DNA of 64,000 nucleotides from Tritrichomonas musculus (lineage: Eukaryota > Parabasalia > Tritrichomonadida > Tritrichomonadidae), in NCBI GenBank assembly GCA_039105265.1, contig JAPFFF010000015.1, positions 3,038,001-3,102,000 of the forward strand, written 5' to 3'. The notes beneath the pieces are model-generated. The model was not told where the DNA came from. It worked only from the letters and a program-made list of their open reading frames with translations, and did not search any database. The stretch's first letter is position 1. Every line of letters begins with the position of its first letter. Below, in pieces: positions 27,167-37,931 of this stretch. Position numbers and translations under genes: made by a program.

Positions 27167-27559
27167 TTAATGAAAGGAATAACCATCAAAAAGTGAATAA
27201 TTGAAAAGAATTTTATTTTCATGCAATTTGGCATTCTCAAAATAAGAAATATGAACACATGTTTATATCAAATGATATTTTTCGTTAAAAATCTTGAAAA
27301 AATTCTTATTTATAGGTAATAAATTAAAAATTTATTACGATATCTTTGCACAAGTCAATATTTGAAACTCAATTTATCAGCAATTAAAACAATTTATATG
27401 AATAAAATATATTTACAGAAAATAAATAAAAATTTTGGATTTTTAGTTGAAATATTATTAACATACAATACATGAGCCATTTTGAGGTTTATATAAACGT
27501 CTTTTTTCTATATCTTCCATGTTTTCATAAGGTTTTCTTCAAAAGTAATAATTTAAAAA
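27167..27559. other. Host flank right of Maverick
   Basis: AT-rich host sequence between the Maverick end and the last ankyrin segment. It may hold the 3' untranslated part of the ankyrin gene. No gene is supported. Confidence 0.5.
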
Positions 27560-27606
27560 TCATTAATCTTACATGAAAAAACTTTACAAATGTTTTTATT
27601 ATAACA

Positions 27607-27701
27607 ATGTCCTTAATATTTTGATTTATTCCTTTTTGTTGCAATAAGAGATTGATTATCTCCTGATTTCCATTCCTAAAAGCCATATGTAATGCTGTGC
27701 T
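27607..27701 (-). CDS. Ankyrin-repeat segment 4 (possible exon)
   Basis: Encodes one ankyrin repeat (A-L-H-M-A-F-R-N-G-N-Q-E-I-I-N-L-L-L). On the minus strand the segment is preceded by TTTTCAAAG, so an AG sits one base before the repeat's coding sequence. Probably the last repeat of the gene at 28966-30093. Confidence 0.55.
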
Positions 27702-27861
27702 TTGAAAAGAAGTAATGTTAAATGTCATTAAATATTTGTTATTAACGTCATTAACAAAATCAATGACATTTGAAATCCAGTTTAAAAAATGAATTTTTAA
27801 TAATTCCATAAAAACAAAAGTCATTATTTCAAACGACATTTGAAAAATTGAAAATTAATTG

Positions 27862-27964
27862 ACTTTGCGTTTATTTTAATATTCTTTGATGTCAATAATA
27901 ATTGCACAATTTCTGGATTTCCATTTTCAACAGCAATATGTAATGGCGTCATGTAAATGTCTAC
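27862..27964 (-). CDS. Ankyrin-repeat segment 3 (possible exon)
   Basis: One canonical repeat with T-P-L-H-I-A-V-E-N-G-N-P-E-I-V-Q-L-L-L. An AG (TTTGAAG) lies just upstream on the minus strand. The frame continues only briefly on each side into hydrophobic translations of AT-rich DNA, as expected for intron read-through. Confidence 0.6.
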
Positions 27965-28280
27965 TTCAAATAGTATTAAAAAATAAAGAATGAAACATAT
28001 TAAATGATGTTTGAATAAGAATTTTATTAAATCAATTGGAAGTGAAACATCATTTAATATTTTTTTTTTTGACAAATATTTTTGACAAATATGCTTTTGT
28101 TAATGTCATTCAATATTAAGTCATTTGAAATGTAATTTAAAAAAAAAATTATTAATTGGATGAAAATGCAATTTTGAAAATGTAATGAATTGCGATATGA
28201 AATTGAATTAAAAAAATATGAAGTGAATTTCATTAAAATACATTTTTTGAAACTATGTAAAAAATATTTTTTGAATAAAA

Positions 28281-28371
28281 GGGCAATTAACATTGAGATC
28301 TTTTCTTGTCAGTAATAATTGTACCATTTCTGTATTGCCTCTTCGAATTGCCAAATGTAGTGCTCCATTAT
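28281..28371 (-). CDS. Ankyrin-repeat segment 2 (possible exon)
   Basis: One repeat with A-L-H-L-A-I-R-R-G-N-T-E-M-V-Q-L-L-L, preceded on the minus strand by TTTATTTTATTAG, a plausible 3' splice site. It has no continuous frame to its neighbours. Confidence 0.6.
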
Positions 28372-28782
28372 CTAATAAAATAAACCAATTTTATTAAAAA
28401 TGATTTAAAAACATAATTGAAAAAAAAAGTGATATCAAATTTTATTCAATAAATATTAAAATTTTATGACAAATAAAAATTTTGAAATGATATGACAAAA
28501 AGAAAAAGAAATTTGCAATTTCATAAAAAGCTTTAAGAATTTCATTCAAATATGTAACTAAAGAAATTATATGAAAAAAATAGTTTTTGAATTACATCAA
28601 AATTCATTTAAGAATTGAATTGAATAATTCAATTGAAATGTCATTAGAGAAAACAAATTTTTGAATGAAATGAAAAAAAATTTTATTTCGAAACTTTATT
28701 AGTATTTAAAATATATTTTTAATTTCATAAAATTAAATGAGAAAGAATGCAATAAGTAATTTTAGTTTTAAAACTGAATAAC

Positions 28783-28869
28783 AATTGACATCAATATTAT
28801 TAGATTTCAATAAAATTTGAACAATTTCGAAATTACCTTTTTCAACAGCAGCGTGCAATACAGTTTTCT
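28783..28869 (-). CDS. Ankyrin-repeat segment 1 (possible exon)
   Basis: One repeat with V-L-H-A-A-V-E-K-G-N-F-E-I-V-Q-I-L-L, preceded on the minus strand by TTTTGTTTTAG. It lies about 100 bp beyond the stop of the DUF3447 frame and would extend that protein's ankyrin stack if spliced. Confidence 0.6.
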
Positions 28870-28965
28870 CTAAAACAAAACTAAAAACATCATTAAACAA
28901 ACGATTTTTTTTAACTACATCAACATAAATTTATTTTGAACATGATCAAAATCATAATATAAATG

Positions 28966-30093
28966 CTATAAAAGAAGTCTTAAATTAGAAATATTCTTCT
29001 TTGCAATTTTCATTTTTTCATTAATGTTTACATGACTCAATAAATGTTCAACAATTTCAAAATAATCATATTTGCAACAATAATAAAAAAATGCGAAGTT
29101 TTTCTCATTATTCATAAGATTTGTTGTTAATTCAACAAAATTGTAATTTTTCAAATTTGTCACGAACAAATTGAAGTCATTTTTAGCCTCATTTTCAAAG
29201 AAACAATTTTTAAGATAATTCATTATATCAATATGATGGCATTTAATTGATTCTTCATAAACATTTTTTGGCATTTCAATGTGATTTTCTTCTAGAATAT
29301 GAATCAATTCGGGATTGTTTCCATGAACAGCAAATGACCACAATGAAGGCTTCAATTCAACATTGTTTAATCTCAAATAATTGAAAATCTGAATAGCTCC
29401 AAAGAAAGCTGCATATTCAATTAATGATATTTCATTGTTTTTCATCAAATACGAGTTTGTTTCAAACTTTGATTCTTTAATTTGTGATGTGACTGAAAAA
29501 TTTGTTTTATTGATATAAATAATGAAGTCATCAATTGAATCTTTTCTTATTAGAGTATAAATCAATTTATCATTTTCTCCAATTTTTCTTTTTTCTTCAA
29601 AAATTTTGAATTCATTTTCATCCATTTTTCGATTTTCGTCATTTTTAAATGCTTTTATTTCAGGTGAAAAATATAGAGGAAAATCTCTTTTTTGATAAGG
29701 AAAACTTGTGATAATATAATAAATAGTTTTATCAAGTGTAATGATTCCTTCTTCAAAAAGAAAAAGAAGAATTCGTTTGTCACTTTTGAAGATATTGAAA
29801 ATGCCAAAATTTGAGAAGAATTTTTTCATTTCTTCTTTAAATGTTTTAAGAATGAATTCAATTTTATAGAAAAATTGTTCTGTACGATGATGATTTTGAG
29901 ATATTCTGGATATCAGGTGAAGAATCAATTTGATCTCATGCGGGTTCTCTCTTATTTTTTGATCTTCTAAATATTGAATGAAATCTTGAAAACTTAAGTT
30001 TTGATACAAATTTTCATTCAAAATGGAGAAAATAATTTCTTGAATATGTCTAATTTTTGTAAAATGATTCAAAATAAAGTCATTGTTGGTCAT
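28966..30093 (-). CDS. DUF3447/ankyrin protein, 5' coding part
   Basis: The frame gives about 375 residues from Met at 30093 (the longer frame from 30138 starts in a T-rich leader). The N-terminal two thirds match the trichomonad DUF3447-type head: L-E-D-Q-K-I-R-E-N near 40, N-H-H-R-T-E-Q-F-F-Y-K near 67, K-R-I-L-L-F-L-F near 104, and K-R-K-I-G-E-N-D-K-L near 170. The C-terminal third has degenerate ankyrin-like units (S-L-I-E-Y-A-A-F-F-G-A-I-Q-I; F-E-I-V-E-H-L-L). Four canonical ankyrin repeats follow downstream as separate segments at 28869-27607, so the full gene probably spans 27.6-30.1 kb with introns between repeats. Function is unknown; such proteins act in protein-protein binding. A close paralog of the head is found at 52016. 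Confidence 0.75.
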   Translation of the reverse strand: MTNNDFILNHFTKIRHIQEIIFSILNENLYQNLSFQDFIQYLEDQKIRENPHEIKLILHLISRISQNHHRTEQFFYKIEFILKTFKEEMKKFFSNFGIFNIFKSDKRILLFLFEEGIITLDKTIYYIITSFPYQKRDFPLYFSPEIKAFKNDENRKMDENEFKIFEEKRKIGENDKLIYTLIRKDSIDDFIIYINKTNFSVTSQIKESKFETNSYLMKNNEISLIEYAAFFGAIQIFNYLRLNNVELKPSLWSFAVHGNNPELIHILEENHIEMPKNVYEESIKCHHIDIMNYLKNCFFENEAKNDFNLFVTNLKNYNFVELTTNLMNNEKNFAFFYYCCKYDYFEIVEHLLSHVNINEKMKIAKKNISNLRLLL

Positions 30094-30858
30094 AAAATAT
30101 ATTTTTTTCATATAACATTTCTTTAATAAATAACTCAATTTGGCTGAATATAAGCATTGTGTATTTTAAGGATTTTATTGATTTATAATAATCATCAATA
30201 TAATTAATATCAATTTGGTAGATAATTCCTGAACATTACAAAGCATCAAAAGAATTATCTTTCATTTTGGCAGATATAATACTTTTTAATACTTTTTTAT
30301 AGTTTATAAACCGTAATTAAAATATTTATATTAAAATATCATATGTTTATTCTTTTTTTTTTTTAAAGTTATTTGGATGTATGTCATCAAAAACAAATCA
30401 TTTATTTTACCCTTCGGACATAATTGGTATTTTATAAAATTCAATGAAAAGACGTATTAAAATGTAAAAATTGCAGAAATGGAACGAAATTACATAATTT
30501 TTTTTTTTTAAAAAAAAGCAAAGCGGTTTTGTTTCGAACTCATTACTTTGGGCTCAAATTAATTTAACCTCTAAGCCAAAGCTCTCAAATTTGAAAGGAT
30601 AATTAGATAAAAATATAATATATTTATTTTTAAATACTAATTTCATCTTTTTTTAACATTAAATTTCAAGCATCAAATATTAAATGAATGCATTTTAATG
30701 ATAGTGAGTTCCTCTCTCCTTTTGTGCATCTTTTTTATAAAAAATTAGGATTGTAAATCTATATTATTCCATTTTCTAATCCAATTGAATGTTTTTTTTT
30801 TCAATCAAAGGAATACTCAATAATGTCTTTGTTCAACTTCTATTGTCTGATTATATTG
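30094..30858. other. Intergenic, upstream of ankyrin gene
   Basis: AT-rich and without a gene. Near 30519-30590 the minus strand has tRNA promoter-like words (TGGCTTAGAGG and GTTCGAAAC), but no cloverleaf can be drawn. Confidence 0.5.
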
Positions 30859-31604
30859 AGAGGTATGGAAACTAACTTTTGTGAGAATTCATGAAAAATG
30901 TAAAAATGAAATTATCTTATTATATTAAATAAAAAAATTAAATTTTATATAAATTTAAATTTTGTATAAATATGTTAATATGAAAAAAATAAATTATAAC
31001 TAAATTTAAAAGAAATGACAAAATATTACTATTTTCTAAAACGCTCAATACAACATTAATTTTAAAAAAATATCTATTAGTGTTAACTACAATGTTAGAA
31101 AAAAGAGCTCAAAATGATCAAAAATCTTTTTTTATTAAGAAAAAACCTTTTTTATGAAATCTTTGGTGATGTGATGTTTTGAGAATGCAAAAAATCTTTC
31201 ATTCCTGGACTTATCGTATATTTTTATTTTACAAAAATTTTATATACAAAAATATCTAATTATATTTGAGAAAATATTAAATTTTTATAGATTTTAAATA
31301 AAGATATTTCCAAAAAAATGATATTATTTGTAAATCATTGAAAACTAAAGAAATAATGAGTATAATTTCATGTTAAAAAATAAATTGATCTTAGAAATTG
31401 CAAATTTAAAACAAGAAATCTGAGGTCTTCGACCCTAATGAAATCTATTAAAAGAAAAATCGGATAAATTAATAACAATCAATGTAAATCATGATTTTAA
31501 AAATTATTATTGGCCAAAAGAATAATTCATAAACAAGCATAAAAATGAATTTTAATCGTTCAAATGATATTTGATGTTTTTGGAACAAATGAAAGCTCAA
31601 AAGG

Positions 31605-31640
<36 letters not shown>

Positions 31641-32053
31641 CTATTTTTTTTTAGAAAACATGCAATTAAATGAAATAATATCATTCATAAAAATAAATAA
31701 ATGTTTTTATTTTATTTGTTTTTTACATATATAAATATATCAGATCGAAAAAAAAAATTTAATGATAAAATCATTTTTTTATTCATATGAAATTATAAGG
31801 ATTTAAAAGTCAAATATTCTTATTCTCTCCTGATTTATTTTAAAAAAAAGTTTATTTTTGAAAATTTTTATATTCTATAGTTTATTGTTTTTTTTGTGAA
31901 AGTTTGCTTCAAATTATTAATATTTGTTTATCTTTAAAATCTATCTGTAAAAATTTAATTAAATTTTATATATATATATTATATGTTTTATATTATTTAT
32001 AATATGATAATATTAAATTTGATTTGTCCAGGAATTAGAGTTTCCGTACCTCT
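30859..32053. mobile_element. Non-autonomous hAT-like DNA transposon, 1195 bp
   Basis: The ends are 15-bp inverted repeats AGAGGTAYGGAAACT with one mismatch. They are flanked by a perfect 8-bp direct repeat TTATATTG (30851-30858 and 32054-32061), the target duplication expected of hAT elements. No transposase frame lies inside; the interior is AT-rich with a TA microsatellite near 31608-31635. A 10-bp word, GTCCAGGAAT, near the right end recurs inverted at about 31202-31211. The superfamily is inferred from duplication length; P or Merlin elements have similar lengths. Confidence 0.8.
31608..31635. repeat. TA microsatellite
   Basis: About 28 bp of alternating AT inside the hAT-like element. 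Confidence 0.9.
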
Positions 32054-32203
32054 TTATATTGTAAAAAAATTTTATTTGATTTCATTGAATAGTTTATTTT
32101 TAGTATATTGAATTTTAAATAACGATTAACAGTTCTATACAAAAAGTTAGTAAATTTTTTTTACTATTAAAGAGAGGAAAGAAAGATCTTAATAAATAAG
32201 ACC

Positions 32204-33514
32204 TTAAGCTTCTTCAGTCTTATCAAAATATCCTGATTCAGCATTTGTATCTTCATTTTTACTCGATTTCGACATCGAATTGGTATCTTTCTTTAATTGT
32301 TCTTCATCGTTGTGTTTCTTTGGTTCAGAGATGCAGAACAAGCCGAAAATAATTGCTCCAACCGATACAAACATAAAGAAGAGTAAAGACCAGAACATAC
32401 CCATTCCTTTCTTCATTGCTGGCCAAACAAAAATTATAATGAAAGCGAAAATCCAATTTGAAGCGACGACGATCATTGTTGCTGCTGAACGAACGTCATC
32501 ATTGAAGTATTCGGGAATGATAAACCAAGGAATTGGTCCCATACCAAGACCGAATCCTAATTGATATAAGAAAATGCAAATTAAAGGAAGAACTGTTGAC
32601 CAATCATATTTGGTATTTAGTGCGAAAAGGAGGAGGAAAACAACGATCATACTGCAAGAGATAATCCAAGTAATTTTTCTACCAATTCGATCAATGATTA
32701 AAGCACTAACGATAACAGCAATTAATTGAGAGCATGATGCAATGCCTGCCTGGTAGTTCCCATCCATGTCTAAACCTGATTCATTCATAATATCAGCTAA
32801 GTTGGTCAAAATGGCGTTAATTCCACAAAATTGCTGTAATAACATCATTAAAACACCGATACATAAGCCAAATGCGTATTTCTTTTGCCAGAGACTCTCC
32901 TTCTTAACGTTTTCGATACCTTGATTTCTCGAATTGATCTTTTCAACAGCTGGCGATTCTTCAACAAGCCAAATTAATCCAGCTTGTAAAGCTGTAATGG
33001 CTGCACCAATGTAGTTCATTTCGTTGTATGTTAAAGATGGACCTATGAAATCGAAGAAAACCATACCGACAACAATACCAATTTGATTTAAGCTTCCAAA
33101 GAAACCACTTGTTCCTTCTGGCGCAATTTCAACGAGGTACATTGGACTAATTGATGAATAAGATCCCATAACAACGCCTAAAAACGCCCTCATTACAATT
33201 CCTGCCCAAATATGAACTTTAGTTAAACAGTTGAGTAACCAAAATGCTGTACCTATGCAAGCAATTGTGAAAACAACTTTTTTTCTAGAATTATGAAATG
33301 CTTTTAAAAATCCAGTCGTAACAAAAGGCCCTGCAATTGCGAATAATGATGAAACTGAGTTATAGAATGACCATTCTATCGCATCATCTTTCAAATGATG
33401 AGCAGATCGAATTTTATCTGCAGTTGGTGATGGATAGCACATAATTGTTCCAAAAGAAATTGGCCCAAGAAGGAGAACCATTGCATATCCAAGTTGTTTA
33501 ACGCAAATATTCAT
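32204..33514 (-). CDS. MFS sugar transporter (GLUT/hexose family)
   Basis: A 436-residue plasma-membrane sugar porter with about twelve membrane helices, importing hexoses by facilitated diffusion or proton symport. Diagnostic motifs of the family are visible. P-M-Y-L-V-E-I-A-P-E-G near 125 ends the first half (usual PxYxxExxP). L-Q-Q-F-C-G-I-N-A-I near 225 is the substrate-binding helix-7 motif. D-R-I-G-R-K near 272 is the loop 8-9 signature, and G-P-I-P-W-F-I-I-P-E-Y-F near 332 is the helix-10 motif. The C-terminal tail is charged and disordered. Length is slightly under the usual 450-500, mainly through a short N-terminus. It stands alone, with a 684-bp upstream region. Confidence 0.93.
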   Translation of the reverse strand: MNICVKQLGYAMVLLLGPISFGTIMCYPSPTADKIRSAHHLKDDAIEWSFYNSVSSLFAIAGPFVTTGFLKAFHNSRKKVVFTIACIGTAFWLLNCLTKVHIWAGIVMRAFLGVVMGSYSSISPMYLVEIAPEGTSGFFGSLNQIGIVVGMVFFDFIGPSLTYNEMNYIGAAITALQAGLIWLVEESPAVEKINSRNQGIENVKKESLWQKKYAFGLCIGVLMMLLQQFCGINAILTNLADIMNESGLDMDGNYQAGIASCSQLIAVIVSALIIDRIGRKITWIISCSMIVVFLLLFALNTKYDWSTVLPLICIFLYQLGFGLGMGPIPWFIIPEYFNDDVRSAATMIVVASNWIFAFIIIFVWPAMKKGMGMFWSLLFFMFVSVGAIIFGLFCISEPKKHNDEEQLKKDTNSMSKSSKNEDTNAESGYFDKTEEA

Positions 33515-34198
33515 TTATTCTAAACGAGAATTGATGTGGTGATGTCTGTAAATCTAGAATACAGAAAAAGTTAGACATTTTGTAAAAATCATATCACATA
33601 ATTCACTTTTTATTCATCAAATTTATTTGAATTATTTCCCGCAAAAATAAAATTTTTAAAATCTTTATTTGAAATTTTGAGAACTATCAAATTATTCACA
33701 TCAATTCAAAACCAATTTACCCGTAAATTATAAAGGGTGAAAATCAATTTCATTTGGTTTATAATATCTTTAGATATTAAATGATAGGATTTTTGAATAA
33801 TGCATTTATTGAATAAATATATTTACATCAAAAAAAATTCTATTCTTCACATCATTCAATAATTTTAAGACGATTAGATTTATTTTTTTGAAAATTATTG
33901 AGAAGATGTAAAAAGCTGATTAAATAATTTGAGATAATATTTTTTTCTCAAGAGAAAATTGTTTTTAAATAAGTAAAAATTATCTAATACATAATCTTAA
34001 AATCTGAAAAAAATTTAAATAAATATTAAAAAGTGGAGATATAATTTATGTAAACTTCAGAAAAAAAACACAATAAAAACATAATTTTATCTTGTTTATC
34101 ATAATTATTTTCTCTTTACTTCATGGCATAATTATGATAGATTATATAGAAAATTTAAAAGGGGAAAAAAAAAATAATTTTTTGAAGACCTTTTTATG
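33515..34198. other. Intergenic, MFS upstream region
   Basis: AT-rich, no gene. The minus strand just before the transporter start reads CAATTCTCGTTTAGAATAA, with an Inr-like TCAATTC about 20 nt upstream of the ATG. This is too weak to annotate as a promoter. Confidence 0.45.
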
Positions 34199-34951
34199 TT
34201 AAAAAAAAGTATTCATTTTTTCAATGAGCCAAGGTTTGATTATTTGAAGTAATTTCTCAAAAAACCATACAGCCAGACCTAGATTCCGCCTTTCATTTCT
34301 TCCAAATTTAGGCAAATTTCCATATAATATTTCATTATAAAAATGCATATTATAATCTTTACCAAGTTGATTGAATATAATTTGATTTTTTCCTTGATGA
34401 CCTATTAATTTAAGTACCTCGCAATCTTTGAAAGGTATGTTATAATAAGGATTTTCTTTTAATCTATCAACTTCTTTTCCTTTTCCGTATTTAATCGATC
34501 TACTTACTTTAGTTTGTTGAGCGTAAATAGATGTTTGGAATGGTAGTTGGCAAGAAACGCATTCAACAAAAGTGTAACTTTCTTTATCATTGAGGAAAAG
34601 ACGTGATTGTTGCTGTATGCTTGCGTCTTGTTCTTCTTTTTGCAAAGCAGGCAAATTACTTTCCATAAAATTATTTTCTGATCTTTGGATTGACGTAGGC
34701 GATATATTTTCTTGAAGAGATTGAGGTATTGTTGAACTTAGTGGAGTGCTTATTACATCATCATCACAATAAAAAACAAAGTTTATTTGAGGAGTTGGTG
34801 TAGGAGAGTCGCTATCCAAATGTAAAACGTTAGCATCTTCTTGAGCATTATAAAATCCTAATGTGTCGTCTTCTGTATGGTCACTAAATATGACATCTTC
34901 GGGTTGGCTAATGAATATGTCATCAAAGCTTGACAAATAGGAGTTTTCCAT
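34199..34951 (-). CDS. Unrecognised acidic protein, possible regulator
   Basis: A 250-residue protein not assigned to a family. The first 120 residues are acidic and Ser/Thr/Pro/Gln-rich, disordered, of the kind seen in activation regions. A C-V-S-C pair occurs near 133-136, followed by a basic patch (S-R-S-I-K-Y-G-K-G-K-E-V) near 150-160. The last 85 residues look folded and end in an aromatic helix (V-W-F-F-E-K-L-L-Q-I-I-K-P-W). This layout would suit a transcription-related protein, but nothing specific shows it. The 35918 gene on the same strand is the only near neighbour upstream. Confidence 0.6.
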   Translation of the reverse strand: MENSYLSSFDDIFISQPEDVIFSDHTEDDTLGFYNAQEDANVLHLDSDSPTPTPQINFVFYCDDDVISTPLSSTIPQSLQENISPTSIQRSENNFMESNLPALQKEEQDASIQQQSRLFLNDKESYTFVECVSCQLPFQTSIYAQQTKVSRSIKYGKGKEVDRLKENPYYNIPFKDCEVLKLIGHQGKNQIIFNQLGKDYNMHFYNEILYGNLPKFGRNERRNLGLAVWFFEKLLQIIKPWLIEKMNTFF

Positions 34952-35917
34952 TTAATATGATATGAAATGAAAAAAAAAATTGAAACAAACCTATTGAATA
35001 TTTGAAAAAAAAAAATAATATATTGAAAAATGGCATCTCAGTTCAATCCAGTTATATAAAAAAGCTTGAATATATTGATTTTTATCATTTAAATATAAGT
35101 ATATTTATATTTTATAATTCGTTTATTAGATTTTATAATTATATATTTTTATTACTTTTTTAGAAATAAATTATATGTATAAATATTTACGGTGTAATTT
35201 TTTAGCATAGTACAGCAAGGAGAACTTTTTGTATGTATATATGGCCTAAATAAACTTTTTGAGAAATTAAAAATAATTTTTAAACAAAATAGAATGACCC
35301 CCTTATTCATGCTTTTTTTATTCTTTAAAATAATTTAAAACAAATAATAATCTCATTTTTGAAAATTTTCGATTATATCGCGTTTAACATATTCTCTAAA
35401 TGGCATAAATTAAGAAATTAATAAAAATACTAGAAACTTTTAATCTCGAAAAAATTGATGATTATTTTCTTCTGAAAAAGTTGCATTGTGAAATATAGAA
35501 TTCAATATTCCTCAAATATTTATGTATAAAATAAAACAACCATTTTAAAATATTTAAACGTCCTTATGAAAAAAAATCCTAAAAATGAAGTGTTTTTTTT
35601 TTAAACACATAAGAACGTAGGAAACATAGTTATGTATGGCCCTTGCCAATTTGCACTTTAATATTTTAGAAAAAAAAAAAAAATATATTCTGGGGCTCAT
35701 ATATAAAAAGAGTTTCTTATAGCAGAAAATCAGATTTACAAACATGTTCTAGAAGAAAGCGTAAACTTTGATTAGAGCAGATTTGCAAGCTTTTTTTTTA
35801 AAACCATAAATATAAATAAATAAATAATCAAGCAAATCATTAAAGTAATTTATTTACTTATTGGTAATAGTAAATAAAAAAAAACCCTATTGACTCGTCA
35901 TATCATCCAACGTAACA
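34952..35917. other. Intergenic AT-rich stretch
   Basis: No gene or repeat supported. The short frame at 35554-35745 is translated poly-A/T sequence. Confidence 0.5.
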
Positions 35918-36862
35918 TTAAAAATTACAAATTAGTATGTATACATTGAGATAATATTTCGTCAAAAGGGCAAAAGTTAAAAGATTGCAAAAAAAATCAT
36001 CATCATTATGATCATCATCACAATTGTGATTATCTGAATCAAAAAAAGGATAAAAAATTGTTTCGGTTGGTTCAGGTTCAACTCTTGGCATTGGATTATC
36101 TATACAATAATGAGTGGGAATCAAATCAATGAATTCCTGTGAAAAAGTATGAAAGTTTGATTGCATTTCTCTTTGGAAATCATTACACTTAAACACGGCA
36201 CTTTTAACGATTTCTTCAATTTTTTCTTTGGTAATTCGATTACCAAAGAGGGACAAAAAAATTGACATTACTTGATTTTGACATTCATCAGAGGATCGGT
36301 CAAAAGTCCTCTTAGAAAATTTTCTTTCAGAACCTAACTTTTGGCCTATAACATCGAAAATTCTATTAAAGAAAGAATTTCTATCTTCTTTATTTGTTCC
36401 CTTAAATTTGATAAGCAAAGCGACAAGTTCAATAGGTGTAGCTTCTTGATTATGATAATAATTGTTCCAAAGCTCCATTGTTGACTCAAGCATTAATTTA
36501 ATATTTTGTGTATCTTTGGAAACTTTATTCAGTGTTATGGAAATCCAATGAGATGCTTTGAATTGAGGATCTTGAGCCATTTGAAGCATTAATGATGAGT
36601 TTCTATCTATAGTAAAATTAGAGTCGTGAATAATTGACTTGATTTCTCTTTTTAAAGCCCTGTTTGTTTTTCCTAGTTGTTTTGCAATTTCATAGCAGTT
36701 GATAACTGCTTGATTACCTTTACATATGCACGGAAAGTGGAATGTTTCAACACCTTCAAGAGAATGTTTATCAAAAATCTCCTTAATTATCTTATGGGTT
36801 TGAGCATATAAAGCCTTGTCTGGATCCAAAAGATCCTTTTGTACATTAGCTGTATTTTGCAT
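35918..36862 (-). CDS. Unrecognised 314-residue helical protein with Asp/His tail
   Basis: The family is not recognised. The body (1-250) is helical and mixed-charge, with C-I-C near 46-48, C-Y-E-I-A-K-Q-L-G-K-T-N near 56-67 (helix-turn-helix-like in spacing) and S-K-R-T-F-D-R-S near 185. The region at about 278-292 is a run of Asp, His and Asn (D-N-H-N-C-D-D-D-H-N-D-D-D) that could bind metal. A hydrophobic C-terminal segment follows. The start used is the ATG at 36862. It is encoded on the same strand as 34199, about 970 bp apart. Confidence 0.6.
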   Translation of the reverse strand: MQNTANVQKDLLDPDKALYAQTHKIIKEIFDKHSLEGVETFHFPCICKGNQAVINCYEIAKQLGKTNRALKREIKSIIHDSNFTIDRNSSLMLQMAQDPQFKASHWISITLNKVSKDTQNIKLMLESTMELWNNYYHNQEATPIELVALLIKFKGTNKEDRNSFFNRIFDVIGQKLGSERKFSKRTFDRSSDECQNQVMSIFLSLFGNRITKEKIEEIVKSAVFKCNDFQREMQSNFHTFSQEFIDLIPTHYCIDNPMPRVEPEPTETIFYPFFDSDNHNCDDDHNDDDFFCNLLTFALLTKYYLNVYILICNF

Positions 36863-37931
36863 GATCAAAAATGAATTTTAGCTCAGAAAAAAAAACAAGA
36901 CACAGAAAAAAAAAAAAAAAAATAAGACATTGAAAAAAAAAAAAAAATAAAATTTCTAATGATGATTATCAATATTCATTAGGATATTTGATATTTTGAG
37001 GCTACATTTCATCAAATCATCAAAAAATTACATATCTAAAAAGATGTCAACTAATTGAATTGGCATTTTTTTCTCATTGTTTTCCTTTTTTTGCGTTATG
37101 TAATTAATAAATTCAAAATTTTATTTTATTTATAAATAATATAAAAACAATTATATATAAATATTACTTTTATGATTTGATTAAGGGCAATCGATGAAAA
37201 TTGGAGATTCTCAATTTCAAATAATTCAAGATAGATCAAATGATGATTTAAAAGTATCCGCTAATATAATTAGAATAAACCATGCGAGATTCAATATTTT
37301 TACAAAATGGCTGAGATGTAATCAGTTTTTTGAAATAATTACTGATGCTATTAAATCAAACATTGCCCCAAATTCAACACACCAAATCATTCAAAAACAA
37401 TATATAAGATATATATGCGTATAATAAATCTATTTATTTGACTAAATCTCAAATCCCAACTACCAATTTTTTATTAGAGTCATGATAAATTACACTCGAT
37501 CATTAGTTTTATACATTCTCCCAAGCAAATATATAAATTGATTTAAAATACCGTATGAGTAATTATTTTTTAAATCTATATACATGATTAAATAAGCAAA
37601 AATATTTATAAAATATTAATATCCCATCAAGAAAAATTTGTAAAACTATAATACCAAAATTTGAAAAGAAAAAATTGAGAGAAAAAAATATTTGAATGGA
37701 CATTCAAATTCGATTAATTTGAAATAAAACATTTTTATCTCAATAATATAAATAAATTATAGAGATATTTTAGATAGAAAAACTATTATATATTATATTA
37801 AATATTATATGCACTTATGAAAAATCCAAACCAATTATACTGTGAGTTTTTGTGTTAAAAATAAGATGACCCTCCTCTATATCTAATTTTATTTTCAATA
37901 GCTAAGTCCAACTTTATTAGGCAAAAAATTC
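36863..37931. other. Intergenic, no confident gene
   Basis: A-rich runs lie directly upstream of the previous gene. A 76-codon plus-strand frame at 37194-37424 has no recognisable feature and is not called. The stretch ends at the target duplication of the next element. Confidence 0.5.

Noticed and set aside
1565-27172. 6-bp target-site duplication of the Maverick
   Set aside because: The bases next to the two ends are not alike, nor when the boundary is shifted by a few bases.
30519-30590. tRNA-like A-box and B-box words on the minus strand (TGGCTTAGAGG, GTTCGAAAC)
   Set aside because: The T-arm and acceptor stem do not pair and the D-stem lacks its 3' half, so no tRNA can be folded; at most a Pol III relic.
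37194-37424. 76-codon plus-strand frame
   Set aside because: No motif, no codon signal different from its AT-rich surroundings, and no neighbouring gene it would belong to.
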